DNA from: Temnothorax longispinosus
Lineage: Eukaryota; Arthropoda; Insecta; Hymenoptera; Formicidae
Reading direction: 5' to 3'
Length of the DNA: 64,000 bases
Assembly: GCF_030848805.1 (NCBI RefSeq)
Contig: NW_027269981.1
Span: 1 to 64,000 of the forward strand
Below the pieces are notes generated by a model. That model was given only the letters and a program-made list of their open reading frames with translations. It was not told the DNA's origin and searched no databases. A program made the translations under genes and the position numbers. Every line of letters starts with the position of its first letter. The stretch's first letter is position 1. This document shows, piece by piece, positions 53,501 through 64,000 of the stretch.

Positions 53501-54739
53501 ATGTGCGACGCCGATTATCCACTGAGCCCACCGGAGGGTCGCGTCGTTGGCGAGACGCAGGCGCTCGTCGACGACGATCCATCGACAACGACGGTGGATA
53601 ATGTGCTTCGTCGTGCTCGAATTATGTACCTGCCGCTGCCGCGGCGACCGCCGCCGCCGTTTATTCCAAACGTGGACGCGATAGACGAATATTCTGAAAC
53701 GGCGCAGGAACGCTATCAGCGTCACCGAGTGCAGCGTCAGCAGCAGCAGCCGACACCGCAACGACGATTGCCGATCATCACACAACAGGTAATCGTTTCA
53801 GCCGCTGTTTGTCCGCCACCTGATCGTCCGCGACACGAACGTATCCAAAGAGCCCTTGAGCTATTACGAATACATGGGATACTGCCGCCTCTTTCCGGAA
53901 CGCGGGAACCGCCGGTAAGCGGTCGCGTAAGCGTGAGCTCTCGATCGTGCCCGTCCGAAAACGTCCGCGTCACCGACGACGTAGTCGTCATATCCGACGA
54001 GGAGTCGCGTGTTATTGTATCGGAATTGGAAAACGAGGAGGAGGAGGAGGAGGAGGAGGAGGACGATGACGACCACATAGCCGACGACGACATAGACGAC
54101 GACGACGACGACGACGAGCGTCATCGACGTATAAGACAGCTCAATCCCACCGTCGTCGACGACGACGATCCATATGGTTACCTACGTAGGGGCGATATCG
54201 ATTCGTTGGTCTTACTTTGCAGGTCGCTCGAACCATTCGAATGCAAAGTTATATTCAAAATCGCAATACTGCCCAATAAGATCATGGTCGTAAAAAACAC
54301 GAAATTGACGCGGTACATAGTAAACAGAGAACTATTTGAGCCGCCCGTGCGCGAACCAACGTTCGCCGTCCTCAACGGCGATACGATCGACCCGCGCGGT
54401 CAATTTTATGAATTCGAACTGGGCGCGATAGACTTCGTTAGCGTCTACGTCATGTTTCAATCAAACCGGGAACATGAATTCTTTGATGGTGTTCCGCGAC
54501 AAACGAACCGCAACGTGGACGGGCAATTGTGGCGCGCCGTGGCCGCATTTGTCCAGCGCATTGTCGTAAGCGTGGCCTGAAAAATTCCCGCGTGGACGGA
54601 AACGGCACGAGCGGGCATTAAGTACGTCTCGTACGAAGTAGATCGGACGTACAACGTCATGTGCGATGATTTCCAAAGGTTCGCAAATTTCTTGACCGCT
54701 AAACTAACGGAATGCCCCGACCTGACGAGTACGTGCGGC
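53501..54739 (+). pseudogene. Large virus-like gene, 5' part
   Basis: Open from ATG at 53501 (MCDADYPLSPPEG) with a low-complexity N-terminal half (Pro-rich, Gln-rich, then Glu/Asp tracts coded by GAG/GAC repeats). A compact region follows (GDIDSLVLLCRSLEPFECKV, FYEFELGAIDFVSVYVMFQS). A TGA at 54578-54580 is followed in the same frame by more protein-like sequence (YVSYEVDRTYNVMCDDFQRF) to 54739, where a TIR element cuts it. Upstream DNA has no clear TATA box. Composition and junction suggest it is the 5' half of the gene whose 3' half is at 39862-42681. Function not recognised. Confidence 0.55.
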
Positions 54740-55029
54740 CAAGGATGCCAGACTCGCGGTTTTTGCCAGCCACAGCCAGCCAGTGGTGGGGATGGGCAGA
54801 GATGCCAACTTTACGGCTCAGCAACGCAGCCGAGCGGCCCGAGCGCTTCGGCTGGCTTCGGCCAGCTTCGAGCGTCAGCGGTAGAAGAGAATGGACAGAT
54901 CTGCTGTCTTCTTCTTCTCTTTCGGCTATTGGCTATGCGATTTCGGATCTCGTGAATGCCGAGTTGGCGAGGCGACCAGACGACGCGTGACATTATATCG
55001 GCGCGCGACACTAATTATCGATGTATTTT

Positions 55030-55855
55030 TGAAGTGAAACTTCTTTAGGCACGGTAGTGAATTCGATTTGCGACACGAAAAAGTGTATCGGAAGTGAAAC
55101 TTCTTTGGTACGGTAGTAAGTTCGATTGTGCGACACAAAAAGGGTAACGAAAATTCGACCAATAGGCGTACGAAATGAAACTTCTTTGGTACGGTAGTAA
55201 GTTCAATTGTGCGACACGGAAAATGTAACAAAAATTCGACCAATAGGCGTACGAAATAAAACTTCTTTGGTACGGTAGTAAGTTCGATTGTGCGACACAA
55301 AAAGTGTAACGAAAATTTGACCAATAGGCGTACGGCGTTGGCGAGACGGTTCTTCTTCTGGCACGGTAGTAAGTTCGATTATGCGACACGAAAAGTAGTA
55401 ACGAAAATTCAACCAATAGGCGTACGAAATTAAACTTCTTTGGTACGGTAGTAAGTTCGATTGTGCGACACGGAAAGTGTAACGAAAATTCGACCAATAG
55501 GCGTACGAAATGAAACTTCTTTGGTACGGTAGTGAGTTCGATTCGCGACACGAAAAAGTGTAACGGAAGTGAAACTTCTTTGGTACGGTAGTAAGTTCGA
55601 TTGTGCGACACGAAAAATGTAACGAAAATTTGGCCAATAGGCGTACGGCGTTGGCGAGACGGTTTTTCTTCTGGCACGGTAGTAAGTTCGATTATGCGAC
55701 ACGAAAAGTGTAACGAAAATTCGACCAATAGGCGTACGAAATTAAACTTCTTTGGTACGGTAGTAAGTTCGATTGTGCGACACGGAAAGTGTAACGAAAA
55801 TTCGACCAATAGGCGTACGAAATGAAACTTCTTTGGTACGGTAGTAAGTTCGATT
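55030..55855 (+). repeat. ~80-bp minisatellite, left block
   Basis: Repeats of GAAACTTCTTTGGTACGGTAG, AAGTTCGATTGTGCGACACG, AAGTGTAACGAAAATTCGAC and CAATAGGCGTACGAAAT follow one another about ten times. A variant block (GGCGTTGGCGAGACGGTTCT) occurs at intervals of about 300 bp, giving a higher-order pattern. Antisense ORFs here are repeat artefacts. Confidence 0.9.
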
Positions 55856-56130
55856 GACCTAGTTTACATCGTGCATTTGATACGCGTATCAGGTACTATA
55901 TTTGTACCAAATTCGTACTAAATATTTAGTACGCACGATGTAAACACTGCCGAATCAATTTGGTACGAGCGTATTAAATAGGAGTATCGTACTAAACTGA
56001 TACGCTTACCAAATGATACAAATGACGATGTAAACGCATGAAACTCAGTTTGGAGGGAATTTAGTATTGAGCATAACCTCAATGCTAAAAACCGGTTACT
56101 TGTGACTTGTAGCTCTGTAATTACGTAAAA

Positions 56131-57442
56131 ATGTCTTGTAAAAAAGGATTGAATTGAAGAGAGGAAGAAACCCGAACATTTTTAGAGTTATGTACTGACA
56201 GACAAATAATTGCATTAATGGACGGAAAAAAACATAAATATGTAGATATTTTCAACTTATTAGTAGAAGATATGGAAAAAAAAGGTTTTTCTAAAACGGC
56301 CCAACAGATAAAATTGAAGTTAAAAAATTTAAAACTAGCTTATTATAAATGTAAACGTGAAAATAATGTTAGTGGTGCAGCAAAAAAAACCTGTCCATTT
56401 TATGAACAATTAGACATTTTGTATAGTACTCGGCCAAATGTGTAAGTTCTTAACGATTCTTCAGGAATCGACACTGCTAATGTTCAAAATGAATCATGTA
56501 AGTATCATAATTAATTTATATATAAATGAAATTAGCTAATTTATGTGAAATGCTTTAAATTCTTGAATTTTTTATCTTTGAATTTGTACTCAAAGCCTAG
56601 ATGATACAAAGTACATCTTTTTCTGTTTCAAAATCTGTAATAAAAACTACTAAATAAAAGAAAGTAAAACATAAAACTTAGTTAACGTAGTATAACATCC
56701 ACTCAGAATCCTATTCCTGAAACGTTCGATAGTGTACATAATCATTATTAAAATAAAGAAATAATTAATTGAATATGATTTCAGCATGTGAATATACAGA
56801 GGATTGTTCAACTATAAATGACAGTGACATCCCAGAAGAAAGCGAGTCTAGTTCAACTATCAGCAATGAACCTCCTAGAAAAAAGAAACGTGGATTGCTT
56901 TCAGGTATAGCGCTATTAAATAATATCAGATGTTTCTGGTCAATTAGCTGCAATTTTAATGTAATACCAACTTTAAATGTATAATGTACATACATATATC
57001 GTTGATAAAATTCTACATCATATAATATATATAGATTATTGTACATCAATGTTATGTAATATTGATATTAGCAGATAAATATAAGTATTAATATAGTTAT
57101 AACAACATTACAGGTAGAAAAAGCTACGAAACTATTCTAGACAAGTATACAGAGAATCTGATGCTATCACAACAACAACTTTTATCAGATATTATTGTAA
57201 AACAAAATGACATGCAGAAAGAGATGATAAAAGTTGAAATGGAAAACCAAAGATTATGGGAGAACGAAATAATAGAGAAGGAGCATGCATTTCAAAGAGA
57301 ACAGATGCAATCTTTTGTGCAAGCGTTGCAAGTAATAAATTCTCAAGCTTCTCCGTCAAATTATGGAATGCCACAAAATTTTCTTATGCCTCAAAATTAT
57401 AAGTTGCCACAAAATGTCAAAATTATTCCAGTATGTTTATAA
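56131..57442 (+). pseudogene. Harbinger Myb/SANT-like DNA-binding protein, one nonsense codon
   Basis: Three exons: 56131-56441, 56785-56904 and 57114-57442, with donors GTAAGT and GTATAG and acceptors TTTCAG and TTACAG. Exon 1 holds the Myb-like fold (REEETRTFLELC, KGFSKTAQQIKLKLKNLKLAYYK). Exon 2 is acidic and ends in a basic RKKKR signal-like cluster. Exon 3 is coiled-coil (MQKEMIKVEMENQRLWENE). Such proteins bring the transposase to the nucleus and the termini. A TGA at 56155-56157 stands where the family has Trp. An ATG at 56218 could give a shortened protein. Confidence 0.8.
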
Positions 57443-57680
57443 TAAAATTAGTCCTGTGTTAAGCGACATTTGCGTAAGCAGCATCCGCAAACTTGACAAA
57501 TTTAATTGTAAAGATTGAGGAAGGAATTGGTTAATTCCGTTAAATCTGACAAAATTGACCGTTTCTCTTCTAAACCATTACAGTTGAATTCGTTAAGTTT
57601 ACGGATATAAATCACGTTTTATAGTAATATATATTAATTACTTACATAATATAACATCTTGTTTAATAGATAAAAGAAGG

Positions 57681-57850
57681 AAGTATCATTGGGTCAAGCC
57701 AAATAAATAAATCAATGACGTCAACATCCACATCTTCTACCAATAGACCAATGGCGTCAACATCCACATTTTCTACCAATAGACCAATGGTGTCAACATT
57801 CACATCTTCTACCATTACTGAGGAGAACAACAACGACAATTCAAAGGCAT
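57681..57850. repeat. Short tandem repeats inside Harbinger
   Basis: Three copies of a ~40-bp unit containing TCTACCAATAGACCAATGG and GTCAACATYCACAT, between the two Harbinger genes. Confidence 0.75.
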
Positions 57851-57977
57851 GAAAATTTTTTGAAACATACTGAACAATACAAAAATAAAAGTATATATAA
57901 GTGGATATATTATATGAACAAAAAAGTGTTATAAAACATGTTAAGTTTAAAATTTTAATGTACTGAAACCAAAGAAT

Positions 57978-58222
57978 AAGGGAACGGTACCAATACCCGA
58001 ACATGTACCTATATCCGAATACCTTTATTATTTATAATTATAACGCGAGTTAAATTCAAAGATAAAAGTATTTTTTCTTGTAGTTTGAAACTTCAGTTAT
58101 AATATCCAAACGTTTATTTTCATGAATTTATATTTTTTTAAAGGTATCCAGACACAGATACGTGTTCGGGTATTGGTACATTTTCTATGCTTAAGTGTTC
58201 GGGTATTGGTACCTTTCCCTTA
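57978..58222. mobile_element. MITE-like element inside Harbinger
   Basis: ATAAGGGAACGGTACCAATACCCGAACA at the left is matched by TGTTCGGGTATTGGTACCTTTCCCTTAT at the right. Second inner copies (AGACACAGATACGTGTTCGGGTATTGG) make the structure compound. Confidence 0.8.
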
Positions 58223-58616
58223 TACATATAACTATATATAATTATAAGTAGGCATAAGATAACTATAATTAAGAATATAAGTATATATATTATAAGATGA
58301 ACCAAAGTGTTATAAAATATATTTAGTTTATAATTTAATAACTAATGTACTGTGAAATCAAAGTATTATAAATATTAAGTTTAGTACAAGACATTTAGAT
58401 ACAATAAGGTAAAATGTTATTAAAATTTAAACCTGTTCAAATGCATATAAAAAATATTAAATAATATAAAAAATGTTACATAAATAAATAGAAGTATTGA
58501 TTAATATTTACATTTATTATATATACATATACACATATTTATTAACACACATTAGCTAAGAGTAGAACTTCAACAGACAAAGTAATTCCGTTTTATAATA
58601 CATCAAAGACAATTGT

Positions 58617-60348
58617 TTATCTTAATAGTGTTTTTCGAAGAGGAAAGTTTGCGGCTAAGTAATCTTTTAAACATTCTCGTATAATAGTAGAACGTATATT
58701 GTCTCGTTCACAATTTATTTGTTGTCTTGGTTGTACAAATACTTCATCTAATTCAATAACCGGTTGCAACCACTCTTGAAGAAATCTGTCTTTATTGTCT
58801 TCACAAAAATTATGCAGCACACAACATGCAACTATAACTTGAGGTACAAATTTATAGTTACAATCCACTTTTTTCTGTAATATTCTCCATCTAGCTTTCA
58901 GTCTTCCAAATGCCATTTCCACTGAAACCCTTGCCGAATTGAGGTAGACATTAAATGATTCTTCTTCAGGTGAAAGTGAACCAGAATAACTCTTCATTAA
59001 CCATGGCAGAAGTGGATAGGCTGGATCTCCAACTATCATGAAAGGTATTCCTTGGCCGTTTACATGTTTTTCCATCTATAACAAAATGAAAGTTAAAAAA
59101 AAAATAAATCAGTCTCATATATCAACATATATATATATATATGTACAAACATATAAAATTAATAACAAATATGACAAATAGTTTACAGTTATTTAAATTG
59201 AATTATATATTATTATCTACAATTTATCAGTTCCAAAATGTACAGATAAGAAAAAAAATTTATATCGATATGAGTAGACTTGTCAAAATAGGCACTAAGT
59301 GAAATAATCAGTCAAAATTCATTTCAAAGTCGATTCTACTGACAAGAATCAAATACATAATTTATAAATAACAAAGATAAAAACCTGTGGTATTATTTCT
59401 TGTGAGTGTTTGTATAATGTACTATCTTTGAAAACTGCAGCATCATGAACACTACCAGGGTGCTTGGCAAAGACATTACGAAATCTGTAAATAATATTGT
59501 AAATGTAAATAGACAGTTATTTGTATATATTTTCAGAATAGACATTTTCTTATTAATATGTATATTTGTATCATATCTTTCAATTACCTTCCATTATGAT
59601 CAACTATTGCTTGAACATTGTAAGATGCCCATCCTTTTCTATTTACAAAATCTCTATAACCTTCTTCTGGTACTGTAATAGGTATATGTGTTTCATCGAT
59701 GCAACCAAGTATTTGAGGGACATGAGAGATGTTTTCAAATTGCATTGCAATATATTTAGCTTCATCTTGATTTGGCATATTAATATAAGCGGGAGCTAAA
59801 ACTTCATTAATTGCTTTCACAACTCTGTAAAGGTATTTTTTCACTGTTGACTTATGTACACCAAATACATTTCCAACTACTCTGTATTCAGAACTAGCAA
59901 CTTTATACAAAGCTATAGCAAGTTGTTTTTTTACAGATACAGGCTCCCTAGCTTTCAAAAGTTGCATTTTTGGTTTTAATGCATCTTCCAGTAAATCACG
60001 CAATTTTAAAAAATTCATTTTTGACATTCGAAAACTTTCGACCCATTCAGAATCAGTATATTCATTTAATACAATAGAGTCCCAAAATTCGTAACTTCTT
60101 TCTTTCATCCATATTCTTCTGTATTGTATGCCTGTCGTAATTAGTTGTGGAGGTATCGGATTGTTTATTATTACTTTCCACATAAAAATTAAATTAAATT
60201 TTTGTTCCAAACATAACCTTAGTAGACGTTGTAATAAGGCTCGCCGTTTTGCTCTTATTATTAGCATCATGCGTCTTCTTCGAGTATATTGTAAATTTTG
60301 AAACATAAAAAACCTGGCCATACACTTCGACACACTATTATTATTCAT
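58617..60348 (-). CDS. Harbinger transposase (DDE_Tnp_4 type)
   Basis: Three minus-strand exons with matching splice sites: 60348-59588, 59484-59385 and 59075-58617. Exon 1 has an HTH-like region (KKQLAIALYKVASSEYRVVG, VHKSTVKKYLYRV) and the first catalytic Asp in GCIDETHIPI. Exon 2 carries the second Asp region (HPGSVHDAAVFKDSTLY). Exon 3 has GDPAYPLLPWLMK and the final Glu region (VEMAFGRLKARWRIL). I see no stop or frameshift, so this could encode a full transposase of about 440 residues. The family cuts and pastes at TWA-like 3-bp targets. Confidence 0.9.
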
Positions 60349-60572
60349 ATTTTCTTGTTTTTATTCAACTAAATGCTACATCACTTACGAAATAAACTTA
60401 ATTTGCTATTCTCAATACCACCAGTAGGAGGCAATCAACATGAATTAAATTCGTATTATTTTTTTCCCTTAGTACATGCTTAGTACATTCGATGTAAACG
60501 CGCCCGTACTAAAGCTTTCATGCGCACCAAATTTAATACGCGTACCAACGTTTCGACGATGTAAACTAGGTC

Positions 60573-61010
60573 ATTGTGCGACACGGAAAATGTAACGAAA
60601 ATTCGACCAATAGGCGTACAAAATGAAACTTCTTTGGTACGGTAGTAAGTTCGATTGTGCGACACGAAAAGTGTAACGAAAATTTGACCAATAGGCGTAC
60701 GGCGTTGGCGAGACGGTTCTTCTTCTGGCACGGTAGTAAGTTTGATTATGCGACACGAAAAGTGTAACGAAAATTTTCGACCAATTGGCGTACGAAATGA
60801 AACTTCTTTAATTGGTACGGTAGTAAGTTCGATTGTGCGACACGAAAAAACGTCACGAAATAGTGTCACGAAAATTCGACCAACAGGCGTACAAAGTAAA
60901 ACTCCTTTTGGATCGGTAAGTAAATTCGATTTTGCGACTCGAAAACACGTCACGAAAATTCGATCAGGCGTACGGCACTGACAAAACGGATATAGTGAGA
61001 ACTGCGTATA
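60573..61010 (+). repeat. ~80-bp minisatellite, right block
   Basis: Continuation of the left block after the Harbinger insertion, including the GGCGTTGGCGAGACGG variant at 60700. Units become more diverged toward 61000. Confidence 0.88.
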
Positions 61011-61498
61011 ACACTATATTTTTGAGTTGCGGGCGGCTTGGAGTGACTAATTCCGTTGCATTGTTTTTGTATTAATTTCAGAAAAGTTATGGCAAAGCCT
61101 TGCTTTCAGAAGTTTCACTTCTAACGCGCGTGGCGATCACACGCATGATTTTTTCTATTAATAAATTTAAAAAATTATTATATACATTGTTTTACCTTTT
61201 AATATAAAAATTTGAATTAAAATATAAAAATCCACTCTTGGCCAATATGTACGTTTTTTTATTGAAAAAGAATCTGTTTATTCAACAATCTGTATTTAAA
61301 GAATTAATTTCAGCGCAATGATATTATTAAGTACTAAAAAAAATTATAGTTTATACTGTTATTTTTTCTGTTTTTGAATTTATTTTCCATTAAATGTATA
61401 ACGTACCGTACATATTGTTGCTCAACGGAAACCGCGAGAAGGTGGTGGTCTCTTCCGTCAGGAGGGAAATGTAAAAATAATTTTTTACATTTCCCTGG

Positions 61499-61920
61499 GT
61501 GTATGTGTGTGTGTGTGTGTACACTACACATGCATTTATATTCTACAAACGATCGAGATGGTTCATCAAGATGGAATCATCGAGGTTCCAAGTTCGAACC
61601 CTGGATGAGGTAATATTTTTCGCAATTTTAAATTATTTTAAATATGAGATGCTTATATATAAGTATCAAAGATTATTAACGTCTTGACGACGAGGAGCAA
61701 AACCAATGGTCGAATCGTCACGATTGTGTGCCAATTCTAGCCAAAGGAATGAAAAATTTAAAAATTGCTAATAATTTAGTTAATAAGACGTCAGAAAATG
61801 ATGTCAATTGTCTGTGACATTAGACCGTCATTTTAACGTCATTATGCCGTCAGTTAGTGACGTCAGGAATGGTCAGTAAAGGACCAAAATTTGACGTCAA
61901 AATGACTTGTGTTTGCTACC
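61499..61920. other. tRNA-like SINE tail and GACGTC-rich spacer
   Basis: 61583-61626 has box B GGTTCCAAGTTCGAACC and the tail GAGGTAATATTTTTCGCAAT, shared with the element at 10331. A (TG)n run lies at 61503-61522. From 61780 to 61905 there are many GACGTCA/TGACGT motifs, including a near-palindrome AATTTGACGTCAAAATGAC. No gene seen. Confidence 0.5.
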
Positions 61921-61926
61921 TGGGAT

Positions 61927-64000
61927 TTAATCATCCGCAGCATGCAACCTTAAAGTACTGTAGTCTTTTTTAACAGCACTAGCGTATAATTTGTCCGCCG
62001 ACATAAGAGACAAATGTTTGTCTTCAATCGTCATGCTTAAAGATGTTTCTCCTTTTGCCTTCAATGCTGACTTAAAAACGCAAATGGCATTAACGGTAAC
62101 TGACGAAAGTTTGTTGCGATTTTTCGTTTTTAAGTTAGTTAAAGTGGAAAACATTCTCTCTGCATCGGCATTTGAATTTGGAAGTGATCGGACAGCATTC
62201 AGAACATTTGTTAAGCTTGGATATTTAGCAATATTATTTGGGTGCTGACATTGCAAAATTTTTTTTCACATGTTATCAAAATTTAATGTAGAAAGACTTT
62301 CTTTCTCCTTTATTGTATAATCTAATGGCAATGCAATCCATTCTTTTTTTAAAGCAACTTGATCAAAACCGCCGATAGTTTGAGCTACGAAAGAAACATC
62401 ATTAAATGATGTTTCTCTATCAGTATCGAATAAACTTACAGAAGGTTCAAACACTTGTAATTTTGATAAAAATAAATCATTCACAGGTAACCTTTTACGA
62501 ATTTCTTCTGCAGCAGTCACATAAAACGTCAAGCAGTTCTCTTTAACAGTTGTCACTGCGTCTTTGTGCCCTTGCATCATTAATTCGTCAAGGTATTTAT
62601 CACATTCTAATCCTAAACTAACTTTATTCAGAACTTTTTGATTCTCCTTTAGAGAGAACTCTATGTTAACAGAATGGTTTTAAGTGCTTATCCTTCAAAA
62701 AATTTCGGCAGATTTCATAAAGAAACTTTACAGATTTTGGCTGCAATAAATGAATTCGCGTTTCTAATGCTTGGAAAAATGCATTAAACGCGTTGAAAAA
62801 ATTTAAAATATATTTTAAAAAAAGTAAATAAGCTTTTGTCTCTACATTATCCATTATAGACAATAGATGTTCTCCAGACTGTGTTTTTTCGCTCACAACA
62901 TTTTCGTTAAGAAAATGTTTAATTGTATCCCAAGATTCCAGAAGTCTTACTACACATGCGTGGTGAGAAAGCCAGCGTGTATCAGATAATTTTAATAATT
63001 TGCGATTTGTTTCTTGGAAACATTCGCAAAATTCACGAAAAATAGCCGTACGTTTTGGACTGCTGTTAATGTAACTAACAATTTTTTTTACAAATTCATC
63101 GCAAAATGCGGGTATTTTTTTACATGCAGCATGCGCTGCTAACGCGAAACAATGGCAAGGGCATGAAAGTGTTAATAAATGTGGACATACTTCTTCCAAT
63201 TTTTTTTTGAATGATAAATGTTTCCCTGTCATGACTGACGCATTGTCGCATGACAAGGAAATAATATTTAAAAATGGTATCTGTAAATTTAACATTTCAC
63301 ATTTAAATGCAGAAAACAACTTCTCCGCGCTGGAATCTTTGGCATCGATATCAATTAATTTAACTAATTGCGAGCGAATATCTAATGTCTCCGGGTCAAC
63401 GTATCGAACGAGGAAAGTCATCCATTTATCATTACAAATGTCAGATGTTTCGTCTACATATATTGTAAATTTTGTGTTCTGAATCTTGTCAACGACACGT
63501 TCCGTCTCAATTGGGGACAAAACGTTAGTAATAATGTTTTTACATTTTGTACGACCCATGCTCATGCATTGCAAAACATCAGGATCTTTTCCTTGGTATT
63601 GAAAGAATTCAAGAATTTTTTTTGCATTTTGATGAGGAATATTTATGTCAGCGATTAATGCGGCATATCTAATATCCGCTTCTTTTACACGCTCATCAAA
63701 TGTTCGCGATTCATTAGTCTGCGTATTCGAATCTTTATTGGATTTGCCTATTTCACTACAACTACTCTTACATTTGTCAATATGTGTTTTCGATTTCGCG
63801 TGATAATTGATTTTTGAGCTACAAGCAATAGATTTATCGCAAATTAAACAATAAAATAAACTTGGATCATGTGGCACTTCGCGTAACCAACATTTATATT
63901 GCTTAATATGTAACCATGATTTACGAAATTTTGTTATTGACAAATTATTATCATCATTACTTGATGGTAAATTTTTCGCAATATTTTTTTTGTGAGACGC
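61927..64000 (-). pseudogene. hAT-superfamily transposase, broken and cut by the window end
   Basis: From the right edge: a BED-like zinc finger region (FYCLICDKSIACSSKINYHA, H...H), catalytic-domain motifs (YVDETSDICNDKW, LSCDNASVMTGKH, LSDTRWLSHHACV), then the C-terminal dimerisation domain (LPNSNADAERMFSTLTNLKT, NRNKLSSVTVNAI). A frameshift near 62675 and a TGA at 62266 (probably from Trp) break it. The N-terminus has no ATG before the window end, though the frame is open. Terminal repeats are out of view. Confidence 0.88.

Larger units (their letters stand above)
55856..60572. mobile_element. PIF/Harbinger DNA transposon, nearly intact
   Basis: Terminal inverted repeats GACCTAGTTTACATCGT and ACGATGTAAACTAGGTC are flanked by a 3-bp duplication ATT (55853-55855 and 60573-60575). 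Harbinger elements make 3-bp duplications. It encodes a Myb/SANT-like protein on plus and a DDE transposase on minus, converging, as is standard. Size is 4717 bp. Confidence 0.93.
54740..61490 (+). mobile_element. Long-TIR element, end copy 2, with nested insertions
   Basis: 54740-55029 and 61156-61490 together equal 42690-43320. Between them lies an insert starting TGAAGTGAAACTTCT and ending AGAAGTTTCACTTCT (inverted ends), which carries a minisatellite and the Harbinger transposon. The outer junction is CGTGCGGC|CAAGGATGCC. Confidence 0.75.

Noticed and set aside
55045..55809. 254-aa and overlapping antisense ORFs in the minisatellite
   Set aside because: Repeat-generated open frames with low complexity (LLPYQRSF...), not a gene.

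Overview
This window is insect nuclear DNA. A hymenopteran, probably an ant or wasp, is the likeliest source, but that is an inference. The evidence is short TTAGG-type (CCTAA)n telomere-like tracts, spliceosomal introns, a truncated copy of the vesicle-tethering gene p115/USO1, and a very dense mix of insect transposons. I see no intact conserved host gene. Nearly everything is mobile, virus-like or decayed.

Layout. 1-6240: minus-strand R1-clade LINE, frameshifted in both ORFs, whose 5' end abuts (TTAGG)n. 6241-14813: three tandem LTR-retroelement-like units, each opening with (CCTAA)n and an acidic ORF and ending near TGGCGACCG. Two units keep a conserved pair of tiny transmembrane-protein ORFs. 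The middle unit carries 128-bp repeats and an antisense array of exon-like repeats. 14814-16584: broken matrix-metalloproteinase/hemopexin sequence and an unidentified ORF. 17340-25090: P-element-like (THAP) transposase gene whose intron holds a deleted Copia element (20233-23675), itself holding a TTAA-flanked element. 25100-31700: orphan ORFs, hairpin elements and a duplicated Cys-rich gene. 32700-36450: low-complexity ORF, AT-rich DNA, a tyrosine-recombinase remnant and a palindromic element. 36640-38190: p115 pseudogene beside four short hairpin elements. 39862-42681 (minus) and 53501-54739 (plus): two fragments that look like the two halves of one large virus-like gene split by a long-inverted-repeat transposon. 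43400-51770: SINE, hairpins, and a decayed CACTA-like transposon interrupted by two Penelope-like fragments. 52140-53194: foldback element with a minisatellite core. 54740-61490: long-TIR element, carrying a minisatellite, carrying a nearly intact PIF/Harbinger transposon. 61920-64000: hAT transposase pseudogene running off the window.

The elements mostly do not cooperate; they record successive insertions. Real functional pairings are the Harbinger transposase with its Myb-like partner, LINE ORF1 with ORF2, and possibly the two small membrane ORFs of the LTR-like units. The most unusual material is the paired membrane smORFs, the antisense exon-repeat array, and the split virus-like gene with matching 8-bp junctions.
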